Part shown: in pieces, positions 20,617-30,240 of the stretch
How the letters are laid out: each line of letters begins with the position of its first letter
How positions within the stretch are numbered: position 1 is the first letter of the stretch
Assembly (NCBI GenBank): GCA_021927905.1
Contig: BLLK01000047.1
Location: forward strand, 1,674,001-1,738,000
Direction of reading: 5' to 3'
Length of the DNA stretch: 64,000 nucleotides
DNA from: Chaetoceros tenuissimus
Taxonomy: Eukaryota; Bacillariophyta; Thalassiosirophyceae; Chaetocerotales; Chaetocerotaceae
Made by a program: the position numbers and the translations under genes
The notes under the pieces: model-generated
Database searches by the model: none
Told to the model about the DNA's origin: nothing
The model's input: the letters and a program-made list of their open reading frames with translations, nothing else

Positions 20617-21572
20617 GTTTTAGTTCTCCTTTTTAAGTAATGTGTTTTAATGAGACAGAAACACTATGCCTCTGTGAAAAGCGTTCACTTTACCTATGAC
20701 CGTTCTTTCACACGGGTCATTTTGCCGGGGGTTCGGGATGGTGATGCCAATGTAATGAATTTAAACAATTAATGGCCTACAGAAACGGCTAATATAGTTA
20801 TTCTCTTCCTGTTTCATTATTGAATCAATACGTACGCATTTCGGAGTTCGGTCGACGCACAGGAACTTCCTTGAATTGACACCGAGTCTTATTCTCCGAA
20901 AATACAAGGCAATCTGTACTTGCAAATACTGCATGCTTTCACATAACTTTGTAAATCTGTACGTATGTATTTCATTTCTGAGAAATGAATATTGTACGTC
21001 ATCGACCGATTCATTGATTAGACATTCTTAGGGAAGGATGAGTAGTTTAGAATGCGAATTTAGATAGAAAGTAATATACTTGAAGGTATCTGTGTACAGT
21101 AGAATAGATATTTCTGGACGTACTACTGAGAAATTGGACATAAACTTGCACGTGATGTGATGACGCAGAAATGCTTTTCTTGTTTCTTGAAATACAACTA
21201 GAATTCCAATCGTAAGGCAGACAACTTATTCCTTACATGTATAAGCCCAGTTTGTTTTTGTAAATCTATTCTTTTTAACTTATTTTACTACATCTATTTT
21301 TGCATTTGCACCACTTTGCTCTTTTTAGGAGGTGAAATTTATACTATTTTTCTGCTGTTATCCTGCTCGAAGGAAAAAAGAGCGATGTTTCATACCATTG
21401 CTCTGTTTTTTTATTAATACAATGAATAAGAACATTTATTGCTGAGTAGTTACTGAAACAGAAAACAGAAAATATAATTCTTTCTAATAATGAAATACTG
21501 AATATATTATTTGACGAAGGTGAATATGGGCATCTTTCTTTTCGTGCTCAGAACCCAATCCAGCCACCATTT
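20617..21572. other. Intergenic, promoter of HSF A, no gene seen
   Basis: A 956-nt AT-rich spacer. It has several GTACGTA-type words (about 20829, 20957, 21118). No open frame with protein features. Confidence 0.35.
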
Positions 21573-21857
21573 TTAAAGGTATTCACATTGGTATGCAGAG
21601 TCACCAGTTGCTTTCACATCAAAACCACTGTTTGCTGGTACCTCGAAATAAGTTCCAGGTGGAAACGCGATCCAATCGGAGGTCCCATCGACTTTGATGG
21701 TAAGAAGGCCGGAAATAACAGTCATTCTCTCAGCAGCCTCAGTTCCGAAATGATATTCACCTTCAGCTATGATTCCTACGCTGAATTTCCTTCCATTTCT
21801 GGTAGAAGCGAGGCTCTGAACCTTCGCATCGAAATATGACTGGTGGGTGATTGGCAT
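21573..21857 (-). CDS. ppnP: PpnP-type pyrimidine/purine nucleoside phosphorylase
   Basis: Single exon, 94 aa, ATG at 21857, the same length as the E. coli protein. Diagnostic segments are GRKFSVGIIAEGEYHFGTEAAERMTVISG, in order with TDW-like TSDWIAFPPGTYFEVPANSGFDVK and the C-terminal YQCEYL. This is the cupin-fold DUF1255/YaiE family, which cleaves nucleosides with phosphate to give the base and ribose-1-phosphate. The family is mainly bacterial, so a bacterial origin is likely, but the gene sits among host genes with similar base composition. No targeting peptide is seen, so cytosolic. It is divergent from the gene at 22217 across 359 bp. Confidence 0.93.
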   Translation of the reverse strand: MPITHQSYFDAKVQSLASTRNGRKFSVGIIAEGEYHFGTEAAERMTVISGLLTIKVDGTSDWIAFPPGTYFEVPANSGFDVKATGDSAYQCEYL

Positions 21858-22216
21858 TTTACACAATATAATAATTTGTTATTTTGAAGTCTTTTTAGTG
21901 AAAGGTATTTCAGCATAAATAGTTGGAAACTTTTGCTTTGATAGGGATTGAAGTTGAAATGGATGGTCATGCAGCGCCCAGAGCCAGAGTGCCCACAGGA
22001 GGGTCCAGCTTCCATTTTTAACGGCTTATAACCACCCAAGAACACAGAACATTTTTAACGAACACATCATCAATCACCAAAGTATCTTCATCCCACATTC
22101 TATAACTTCTTGAGAACAGATCCAGCATCCGAGTAAGAATACCTGCACGAAATTTTATGAGGCCATCTGATCAAGATCTAATCGTCTACCGTTGAACTTT
22201 AGAAGCCAGGGAAAAT
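21858..22216. promoter_or_regulatory. Divergent promoter of ppnP and the coiled-coil gene
   Basis: A 359-nt head-to-head spacer. It is CA-rich near 22050-22090; no clear element can be named. Confidence 0.3.
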
Positions 22217-22954
22217 ATGATACGATCACGAACAAATGAGATATACTTTCCCATTTTCCTTCTTTTTACGATATGTTTCCTAGAAGGCGCAAATGCAGCA
22301 TTTACAAATTCCAGGATCAGTAGGACAGTTGATGCGTTAAACTATTGCTCTTCTTCTACAAGACCACTTGGAAATACTGCTCTCAATAGCCATAATCTGA
22401 CCCAGGCTCTTGTTCAGAAATGTAACTCTCCAGCTGACGCAATGGTCCTTCTTACTCAAGCGAAAGAACTACGTGAGCAAGCATCTATGCTACAAGAACA
22501 GCTTCAAATAGAAAAAGAGGCAAGAATCCAGAAACAACAAGCAAAAGTCGACGGTCTAATTGATTCGTTACTTTTCCATGGAATTAAGAGCAATGGACAA
22601 GACAATGACGAAACATCAGAATTGTTGCAAACTGAAGAGCAAGTCGCTCAATTGCTCATATCTAAAAGATTAGATTATGATACAGTAAACCAAATGTTTG
22701 ATCGAATTGTTGAGTTATCAAATAGACCCCAATCAATTGATAGCTGTAGTCCACTGTTGAGTTTGCTCTTAGATGCCGCATGTAAAGTTGACTGTATAGA
22801 ACGTGAAGACAACCCGAATAGACGTTGGTCAGGTAGGGTCGAAAGAGACCTGAGAAAGAAACTGTTTGCGCTTGGGTACGGTATACGCATAGAAGATGTA
22901 GAGAGGGAGAAAAGGGCTGCTAGATCAATCAATGGCGAGCGAGATTTGTATTGA
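22217..22954 (+). CDS. Plastid-type precursor with coiled coil, unknown
   Basis: Single exon, 245 aa. The leader FPIFLLFTICFLEGANAAFTNSR is a signal peptide with an ASAF-type site (ANA-AF), implying plastid import. Residues about 75-115 form a coiled coil (AKELREQASMLQEQLQIEKEA). The C-terminal part includes DYDTVNQMFDRIVELSNR and WSGRVERDLRKKLFALGYGIRIEDVE. I do not recognise a family. Confidence 0.7.
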   Translation: MIRSRTNEIYFPIFLLFTICFLEGANAAFTNSRISRTVDALNYCSSSTRPLGNTALNSHNLTQALVQKCNSPADAMVLLTQAKELREQASMLQEQLQIEKEARIQKQQAKVDGLIDSLLFHGIKSNGQDNDETSELLQTEEQVAQLLISKRLDYDTVNQMFDRIVELSNRPQSIDSCSPLLSLLLDAACKVDCIEREDNPNRRWSGRVERDLRKKLFALGYGIRIEDVEREKRAARSINGERDLY

Positions 22955-24181
22955 GAATGCTGGATCGATACTACATATCATTCCACTGAATTCATTTTTG
23001 AAGTTGTTTCTTATCATTGAAATATTCAACATTTGGCACCTACAAGAAATTCAATAAGCTTGGCGTGATTCAGTGAGACTAGAAGGAGCACTTTTAAAAA
23101 TGGATACTATTTCTCCAAACATTTTTTCTTACTTCATCAGGCGCGAGACCCTTCTCAACATACATACGAAGCCTTCTCAATACTCAGTACAATTTTCACA
23201 AGCAAATACAAATTTCTCTATAGAATACATAATTGCACATAAGAGTAACTTGGTGATAAATGCTCAATTTGCGCAATACAGTTAAAAATTAAAAGAGAAT
23301 TAAGTTCCACACAGGCTACTACTTCATTACGTATGACCTTCGGAAAATTCTGAAGACCCGACTTGACTTGACTCCACTCATAGTTGCCTCATATGACAAA
23401 ATGATAGATGTTGGCATGGCCTCGTTCATATGCATGCTATATAACTAATTATAAACAGATAGTGTTATTTTTCATAATAAAAATCCAATGTATGTAGAAG
23501 TGTTGTGCAAATATAATTTGTAATTTGGAACGATTGAAATCTAGGGTGTTCCCATCTCCAAGCACTACAAAAATTCAAGTACGATTGATTGGGAGGCAAT
23601 GAAAGCAACCATGAACGACATGACAATATCTCATAGATAAGAAGAAATCTTTTCCGACTTCTGCATGTTACTATGATAAACTTGTCCAAAACATCAATTG
23701 TAATTTTAACAAAAACTGTTTTCAAATTAAATACATATTACATGTTCAAATAGGAATGTAGTCGTTTATCAATCATTCGAAATCCTGTGCACGATTAACA
23801 GCAGGATGTTATTCCATGCTGCGAAGGCTAGAATATGGAATGTAGAATATTTCCACACTTTCCCACGCGGGAGATTGAGCGTCGTCAAGCGGAAGTCAGT
23901 TCATCCTCAGCTGAGAAGGGTCGAGAACAGTTTGATGAGTTCGTATCCGGAGTAACTACATGATATCACTGAGACAAATTACTTATTGCATCTGGATAAA
24001 TTTGTTCAAATTTCGGAGAAAATACAAATTAATCCGAATCTAGAGGCTTCCAGAGGAAGGAAGACTAAGGATGACCCGTTGTTATGACCCATCAATGTTT
24101 AATGTTTCACTGAGAGCACAGATGAAGTGCTTCTTTTTTGGTTCATAAAAAACATTTTGAAGAAATTGCACCAACACAAAG
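22955..24181. other. Intergenic, no gene seen
   Basis: A 1.2-kb AT-rich spacer upstream of the second HSF. Frames of 70-86 codons here have no recognisable features. Confidence 0.4.
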
Positions 24182-25180
24182 ATGAATCCACACCAGAAAA
24201 CAGAAGAACTCTCTGCAGCAAGAACTCTTACCGCTCTTTGCAAGTCTCCATCAAGTTCTCCCGCTCCTATGTTGCCCCAAATGCCACCTCTAAACGGACT
24301 TCCAGGTGCCGAGACTCTTCCGATGCAACAGGTGCCAGTTCTAGGTACACAACAGACAAAAGAGGAACAGTCAAAACCAAAAGACGAAAAGATCAAGAAG
24401 AACTTCCCTGAGAAGCTTTTTGAGATACTGGAAAACCCAGAGCACTCTGAGATTCTAAAATGGCTCCCTGGAGGCAAAGCGTTCATTGTCATGGATAAGA
24501 AGCGATTTGCAAGTGACCTCCTTCCTAAGTACTTCAAACAGACTCAGTTCACCAGCTTTACTCGTAAACTTAGTCGTTGGAAGTTTGTGCGTGTTCCTCG
24601 TGGTCCATTCATGGGTGCTTACTACCACAAGCTTTTCAGGAAAGACCACAAAGCTTTGTGTAAGCTCATGTCGTGCAATAATGATGCACCAAACCTTGCT
24701 GTAATTGCTCAGGCTAGACAACAAGTCATGGACTCTGCTACTGCTAGAGATATTTCTAATGCAATGGGCCTCTCATCTTCTCAACAGAAGGCTCTCAAGA
24801 GTCTGGAGGAAATCAATAGAGTCTCAATGATCAAGGAGCAACTTCTGCAGCTTCGTCTGAGAAGGGCACAACTCTATGAGCAGCAAAAGAGAATACTTCT
24901 CAAAGCACAACAAGATCGTGTTGCAGCTGGTTTACAAAGAATGCGTCAGATGCAACAACAGCAACATAGTTCTGATCGCAGCATAGCATCTGGAACAAAT
25001 AATCAAGGCATGATGAACCTTCATGGTAGTAATGCAAACTCAATGATCAACCAGCAAGGTCCATTTGCACTAATTGCAAAGCTTGAACAAAACGGTATGA
25101 CGATGAACCCTGCAGCAGCTGCCAGAGCACAAATGGGGCAGTCTAATTCGCAGAGAAATTTCCGTGCTTCAGCTGCTTAA
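24182..25180 (+). CDS. Divergent HSF-family factor, inverted partner B
   Basis: Single exon, 332 aa. HSF-like domain at about residues 73-168 (NFPEKLFEILENPEHSEIL ... FTRKLSRWKFVRV ... YYHKLFRKDHKALCKLMSC). A coiled coil follows (IKEQLLQLRLRRAQLYEQQ, about 220-245), then a Met/Gln-rich tail ending RNFRASAA. It pairs with the minus-strand gene at 19411: domain, coiled coil and end motif are shared, while linkers differ. Bases 24539-24686 are identical to the reverse complement of 20085-20232. Confidence 0.92.
   Translation: MNPHQKTEELSAARTLTALCKSPSSSPAPMLPQMPPLNGLPGAETLPMQQVPVLGTQQTKEEQSKPKDEKIKKNFPEKLFEILENPEHSEILKWLPGGKAFIVMDKKRFASDLLPKYFKQTQFTSFTRKLSRWKFVRVPRGPFMGAYYHKLFRKDHKALCKLMSCNNDAPNLAVIAQARQQVMDSATARDISNAMGLSSSQQKALKSLEEINRVSMIKEQLLQLRLRRAQLYEQQKRILLKAQQDRVAAGLQRMRQMQQQQHSSDRSIASGTNNQGMMNLHGSNANSMINQQGPFALIAKLEQNGMTMNPAAAARAQMGQSNSQRNFRASAA
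24539..24686 (+). repeat. 148-bp perfect inverted repeat, copy in HSF B
   Basis: Mate of 20085-20232, 4.3 kb away in opposite orientation. Confidence 0.9.
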
Positions 25181-26858
25181 ACAACTTGACAAACTCTTTA
25201 ATTTTTAGCCCATAATCAAATTGTAAATTAGAATTGTTTATAGACACTATGGCGTCTTATCTTTTTTTGGAAACGTTTGGATACTTCATATTATTCGCTT
25301 AGATAGACACCATAGCGTCTGACCATCATACCCTGGTTGATAATTACTGGATTCTCGCGTTGTCCAGTACTTCTTCCTCCCACATTGTTTGGCCTTCCCA
25401 GCAGTGGAGGGTAGCAGTGAAAAAGAACTACTGTTCTTGTTCCTAGATAGAATAGTACTGAGATGTACACAGACCTTGTCAGAGGAAACAAATGTCACAC
25501 CTAGTTCGCAAATTAATCCAAGCCCACTTTTCAATTTCAACTGTTCATTGAAGACAGACTTGTGAAGAACAACAAGATTTTTCAAGGTTTTTTAAGATTA
25601 AAATCTCATCTATTCCTGAGCATGACTGATTCCTGAACTTTTGAAAATTTACGAGTAGCATACAGTCTAGTAGTACTTTATAGTCCAGTCGGTTCGTATT
25701 CAGAATTCTGCTGAAGATAATTTGACGATGTAGCTCATGTGGGAAAATGTGTAAGCTGATAATGAGACAATGATGCATCAGCTACAAAAGCAAATGTTTA
25801 GGATTCTGGACTCTGGGATTTCCCTCTACATCATGCATTATCTTATCTTTCTCCCTATATTGATTGGAACGAAATAGCAAGGAAATGAAACATTTTGATA
25901 TGAAAAGCAGTTACTCCTTTCTGATGAATGTAAAGTTACTACTAAAAGCGATATCGCATTTTCATTTGTCTCGTTGAGACTCGCTTTAAAATAAGCATTT
26001 ATAATACATGTATTTACAACATTTTGTAAAAATTATTGAATATTCATACGAAGAATCGAGTACGTTTGTAGAAACAATGACAACATGACAACATGACATC
26101 GGAAGAGGCATCCATCATCATTATTTCCACCTCTCCCTCTCTGAGTTCATGGAGGGGAGACATTCGGCCATTTCCTAAAGAATTGGGATTTTGCTGTGCC
26201 GCTGTGCCTAACATTTTTGGCGTCTACTACGAGGTATGTACTACCGTAATGTTGAGTAAGTATGAAGTGATTTTATTGGGGAGCCTTATATTTCAGTAAG
26301 TATGTGACGTATGAAAATGGTAGACACATAGTGCAGTAGCTTAGAGTTTGTACTTCTGCGTTATAACATCATTAAAGCTAAAACAGTGTATTTGCGGAAG
26401 ATTTTAGACTCCCCAACTGCAGCTCAAAATGATACAATGAAAAGGTACGTACGAAGTGAAGGTCGGACAATCAAGGAATACTGACAAAGTACCTACAAGG
26501 TGAAGAATTGGAGAAAATCTATTGGCTTAGAAATGGGACTGACAAAACAATATCCAGTCATATCTATATTACATCAAATTTGAGCTAAACAAGGTAGGGG
26601 CAATAGTAAACTGTCAAACTCTTTTCTTTGCAATAAGTAACTTGTCCTCTATAAAAGTAGAATAGACAAATAAAGCTCGTTGCAAGCTTTCGACTGATAT
26701 GTTCAACGGACATTTTTTTCCAGTAAAAGACGTTACCAACTTCATTCTAAGCCAACATTACGGTATTTTGTATCTATCAAGTGAATAGTTGTTGCTATTA
26801 CACACCATAGTACTATATCGCTTGAAAATATAATTGTTATATTGAAAAATAAGAAAAA
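25181..26858. other. Longest intergenic stretch, two near-palindromic words
   Basis: A 1.68-kb gap with no supported gene. Two 16-bp words of imperfect dyad form, AGACACTATGGCGTCT (25242-25257) and AGACACCATAGCGTCT (25305-25320), lie 63 bp apart just downstream of HSF B. Short frames at 26093-26299 and elsewhere show no features. Confidence 0.4.
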
Positions 26859-28223
26859 ATGCCAAAGGGATTAGCCTTCTTGTCGAAAAAGAGCTGGCAT
26901 ACAGGAAAGCTTGCGAACCAAGAGAAAGTATGGGTTCAAGAGCAAGAGAAAAAAGCGGAAGAGGTGAAAATCAGAGAGTTAGCGAAGCAAATTCAACAAG
27001 AGAGGGAAGAAGAAGAACTTAATCGCCTTTCTGGGAAAAAGTCTACCCGTTTAGATCGCGGTATTGATTGGATGTATCAAGGTGGACCAAGAAGTGATGG
27101 AAAGCTAACCGCCTATGAAGAAGAACAGAAAAAGAAAGAACAGGAAGAATATTTACTTGGTAAAGAATACAATCCAAACAATGTTGCAAAGGGAGATTTA
27201 GCTGCAGAAGATTCTAATGTTGGCGTAAACATGGTGTTAACAAGGACTTCTGAGATTGTAGATGATAGTCAAGTTGAAAAGGAACGAACCGAAAGAGATG
27301 ATATTCAAGATTGGAACTCAAATTTTCATTTGAGGCATGAAGATCCCATGTTCATGGTAGAGCAACAACGAAAAGAGAAACAGACGCAAGTTGAAAAGAA
27401 GGAAAGGTTGTTCAAGAGTGTGCGTAGCGATGATGAGGCCTCTTCTTCAGAAGATGACAGACGAAACCGCCGGCAAGAAAGAAAGAGAAAACACAAAAGC
27501 GATCGTCGTCGCTCACGGAAGGAGCGTGATAATGACCATAGTTATGAAAATAGAAGAGAGAGAAAACACAGAAAAAAAGATAAGAAACGAAAGAGACACA
27601 GAAGAGAATGTTCACGAAGTAGATCACGGTCGCCATACTCCAGAGATAGAGACTACCGACACGACGAAGAAGATCATTATGAGCGTCGTTCAAGGAGAAG
27701 GAGTCGTAGCAGGAGCAGAAGTAGAGACAGAGAAGACTATAGAAAAGAAAGAAAAACAGATGAAACAACCGCAAATATGGAATCAAAGAGAATTCCAGAA
27801 GAAGATAAAAAATATGGTCTTGTTGGAAAATCGAAGCCATTGTCATCTTATGATCTTGGTCCTGATCGTGAACTTCTTGATAAAAAAAGAAAAGAAAAGG
27901 ACGATGCAAGGAATAGGTATAGAAGTCAACGCGATAGTCCTAGATCAGATCATAGGAGTAGACCTATGTCAGCAAGAAAAAAGGAAGAAGCCCTTCGAGC
28001 CATGAAAGCTGATGCTTCTGACCACTCCCGCAACATGTCTCATAGGGATAGAAAATCAAATGCTGAACTATACGAAGAAGAGATCCAACGTAGAAAAGGA
28101 AACATTTCCGGTCATGCAAGATTCTTGAGTGATTCAACACGAGAAATTTATGACTACAATGTAGATTCCAGAATGGCAGCGGTCAGAAGTAAAAATCATC
28201 ATCGTAGGGATGATCGATTCTAA
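26859..28223 (+). CDS. CWC25: CWC25-like pre-mRNA splicing factor
   Basis: Single exon, 454 aa. The N-terminal Cir_N-type block begins with FLSKKSWHTGKLANQEKVW, close to the CWC25 signature KKSWHPxTLxNxEKVW. The conserved RGIDWMYQGG, and EYLLGKEY, follow by about residue 110. The middle is RS- and RE-rich (residues about 180-300), typical of splicing proteins. The C-terminus has RKKEEALRAMKADASDH and ARFLSDSTREIYD. CWC25 joins the spliceosome after Prp2 action and stabilises the branch-site helix for step 1. It ends 61 bp from the convergent PAF1 gene. Confidence 0.92.
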   Translation: MPKGLAFLSKKSWHTGKLANQEKVWVQEQEKKAEEVKIRELAKQIQQEREEEELNRLSGKKSTRLDRGIDWMYQGGPRSDGKLTAYEEEQKKKEQEEYLLGKEYNPNNVAKGDLAAEDSNVGVNMVLTRTSEIVDDSQVEKERTERDDIQDWNSNFHLRHEDPMFMVEQQRKEKQTQVEKKERLFKSVRSDDEASSSEDDRRNRRQERKRKHKSDRRRSRKERDNDHSYENRRERKHRKKDKKRKRHRRECSRSRSRSPYSRDRDYRHDEEDHYERRSRRRSRSRSRSRDREDYRKERKTDETTANMESKRIPEEDKKYGLVGKSKPLSSYDLGPDRELLDKKRKEKDDARNRYRSQRDSPRSDHRSRPMSARKKEEALRAMKADASDHSRNMSHRDRKSNAELYEEEIQRRKGNISGHARFLSDSTREIYDYNVDSRMAAVRSKNHHRRDDRF

Positions 28224-28284
28224 ATTAAAATGAATTCAAGTGGCTTTACAAGTTTAAAAATTCTTCCAGGACCCCAAAGTATAC

Positions 28285-29911
28285 CTAGAAACCATCATCA
28301 GAGTCATCCGAGCTGTCGCTGCCTGCATCAAATGGATTACTCCTTTTTACTGCATTACCTCCATTTTCATTTCCATTGAGTTGATCCATCTTATCCTCGT
28401 CTTCAATCCCGTATTTCTTTGCTAAGTCAGCATCAACATCAGCCATAGACTTCTCCATAACTTCAATTTCGTAGTCTTCCAACTTTCTTTTCTTAATGAA
28501 ACGTGGAACTATGTTACTCGCAGGAGGTCTTCCAGCTGATAATTGAACACGAGATGTGATTGGGTGGTATGTAGCAGTTTTGTTATCTTCATCTACAATG
28601 AACAAGAAGTTGGAATGTGGAGCATCTTCCTCTTTCATACCAACAATATCCAAGTCATACTTTTGAATAGGGTTGTAATCTTCAGATGATTCATCTGTGG
28701 CAAGGAGATTACATTCCATACGAAGACTCCCAGCTCCTTTGTTGACATCTGCAATGTACGCTGATTCCAATTGATTTTGTTTAAGCTTTGGAAGGGAATC
28801 AAGTACAACCTGTGTAAAATTGTGCCCCCAGGTAATATCATCTGGTAACAAGGGAATTTCACAGACAATTTCGACATTGCTCTTGGTTGGATGTTTCTTG
28901 TGAACTGTTTTAGAAGCAAGTTCGAAAGATTTCTCTATAGCTTCTTTCCCAGACAGTTTATTAGCTTCCAATTTCTGCTCAATCTCCTCAGCCGCTTGTT
29001 GCTTCGTATGAGCAAGTGATTTGAAATCATGAACGCGCTGTGTGGGATCATTCGCCAGATATGTTGTCTTCTTCATGAAGAATGGATTATCCTCGTCCAG
29101 AACACGAGAGGTGAAACCTCTTGACTTCTTCGCCAATGAAATTTGATTTTGGTTGGTGGAGCTTGCAGTGATTCCTTTAAGATATTTAGCCTTTGCCATA
29201 TCTTTTCTTCTTTTGATTTCTTCGGTTGCAGTATCTCCCATAGAGCCCTTCCAATTTACAAGAGCCTCATCATCTGGATGGAGTGGAGGTAGACCCTTTT
29301 TTGTCTCCTTCTTTTCATCAATTTCATCATCGTCAAATAATTCGTCATATGCCTCTTTTTCTTTCTTTTCTTCTTTCAATGGATCAACATAGCACCCTTC
29401 AATGTCCATAGCAGAAGGCGCCAGAGGAACTCCAAGATCAGGCTCAGCGTGAAGTTGCCATGCATAATTCGCTTCAACAGCATTATTCGCCATGTACTTT
29501 GTCCACTTATCATTTAATTCCCCATCAATTCCGTGTCCTACAAAACAAGGTCCAACAGGAGGCCTCGGAGCAGCATTACGAAAATTAAATTCAATAACAA
29601 ATCCTTTTGTTCTATCTTTGAAGAGTGCCTGAAACTTTGAAGTATCTGCTGTCGGAGGGGGTGGTTGAGGTTTTTTCACTTTGCCTTGTGCTTCCAGAGT
29701 CTTTCGGTTGATTTCTCTCCTTCTCGCCTCCTTTCGCTTTTGATCTTCTGATTTATTTGCTCGACGTTCCTATGTGAGTGGTCAAATTGATCGCTTTAGA
29801 ATTGGATACGTATATCTTTGAGAAAAGATTGAATTTCCCACTTACCCTACGTTGGCGTTGACGTTCTCTTTCTTCCCTTTTGTGTCTCTCGTTATCAGCA
29901 TCCACGTCCAT
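28285..29911 (-). CDS. PAF1: PAF1, subunit of the RNA polymerase II PAF1 complex
   Basis: Two exons: 29911-29846 (MDVDADNERHKREERE...) and 29769-28285, with a 76-nt GTAAGT...TAG intron at phase 0, giving 516 aa. The lysine/arginine-rich start leads to a PAF1 core: FNFRNAAPRPPVGPCF, KWTKYMANNAVEANY and the highly conserved LHAEPDLGVPL. Then come MKKTTYLANDPTQR and the HDFKSLAHTKQQ helix region, and an acidic tail (DAGSDSSDDSDDGF). The complex travels with polymerase II and supports elongation and histone marks. The acidic C-terminus and length are usual for the family. Confidence 0.9.
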
Positions 29912-30240
29912 TTTCTTTGTTTGTTGAGTTGTATTAAAATATTAATCAGCTGTAGTCAATCTTCAAAGGAATTACAAATGCCATCGCCACCGATAACAAA
30001 GTGAAAGAGTTTTAGGTAAGTTGACTATTTTCAACTTCTCCCTTCTCCCTTAGTCTGTTGTGTGCTGCAAAAGGTAAGAAGTAAAAAGGGAAAGGAAGAG
30101 AAGGGAAGAGACAGCTCATCCCAATGACGTTATCATGTTTTCGACAGATTTAGAACCGTAGATTGAAATTTACATTGACTCTAATCTTGATCTAATAGAC
30201 TTTTCTTTCCCTTATAATTTAAAATTATATGTTATTATTG
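29912..30240. other. Intergenic, purine-rich tract
   Basis: Promoter of PAF1 and downstream side of the FG-GAP gene's far end. A purine-rich run lies at about 30070-30112 (AAAGGGAAAGGAAGAG). No gene seen. Confidence 0.3.

Noticed and set aside
21573-21866. Longer ppnP frame from 21866
   Set aside because: That start would need TTG; the ATG at 21857 gives the usual 94 residues. The same reasoning moved starts at 38708, 44717, 45071, 47512, 51990, 59405 and 59747 to internal ATGs.
24082-24537. 151-codon minus-strand frame over HSF B
   Set aside because: It is antisense to the conserved HSF domain; the matching antisense frame also appears over HSF A, as expected from shared DNA.
27391-28005. 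204-codon plus-strand frame inside CWC25
   Set aside because: It is an overlapping frame in Arg/Ser-rich coding DNA, where stop codons are rare in other frames; no start context or domain.
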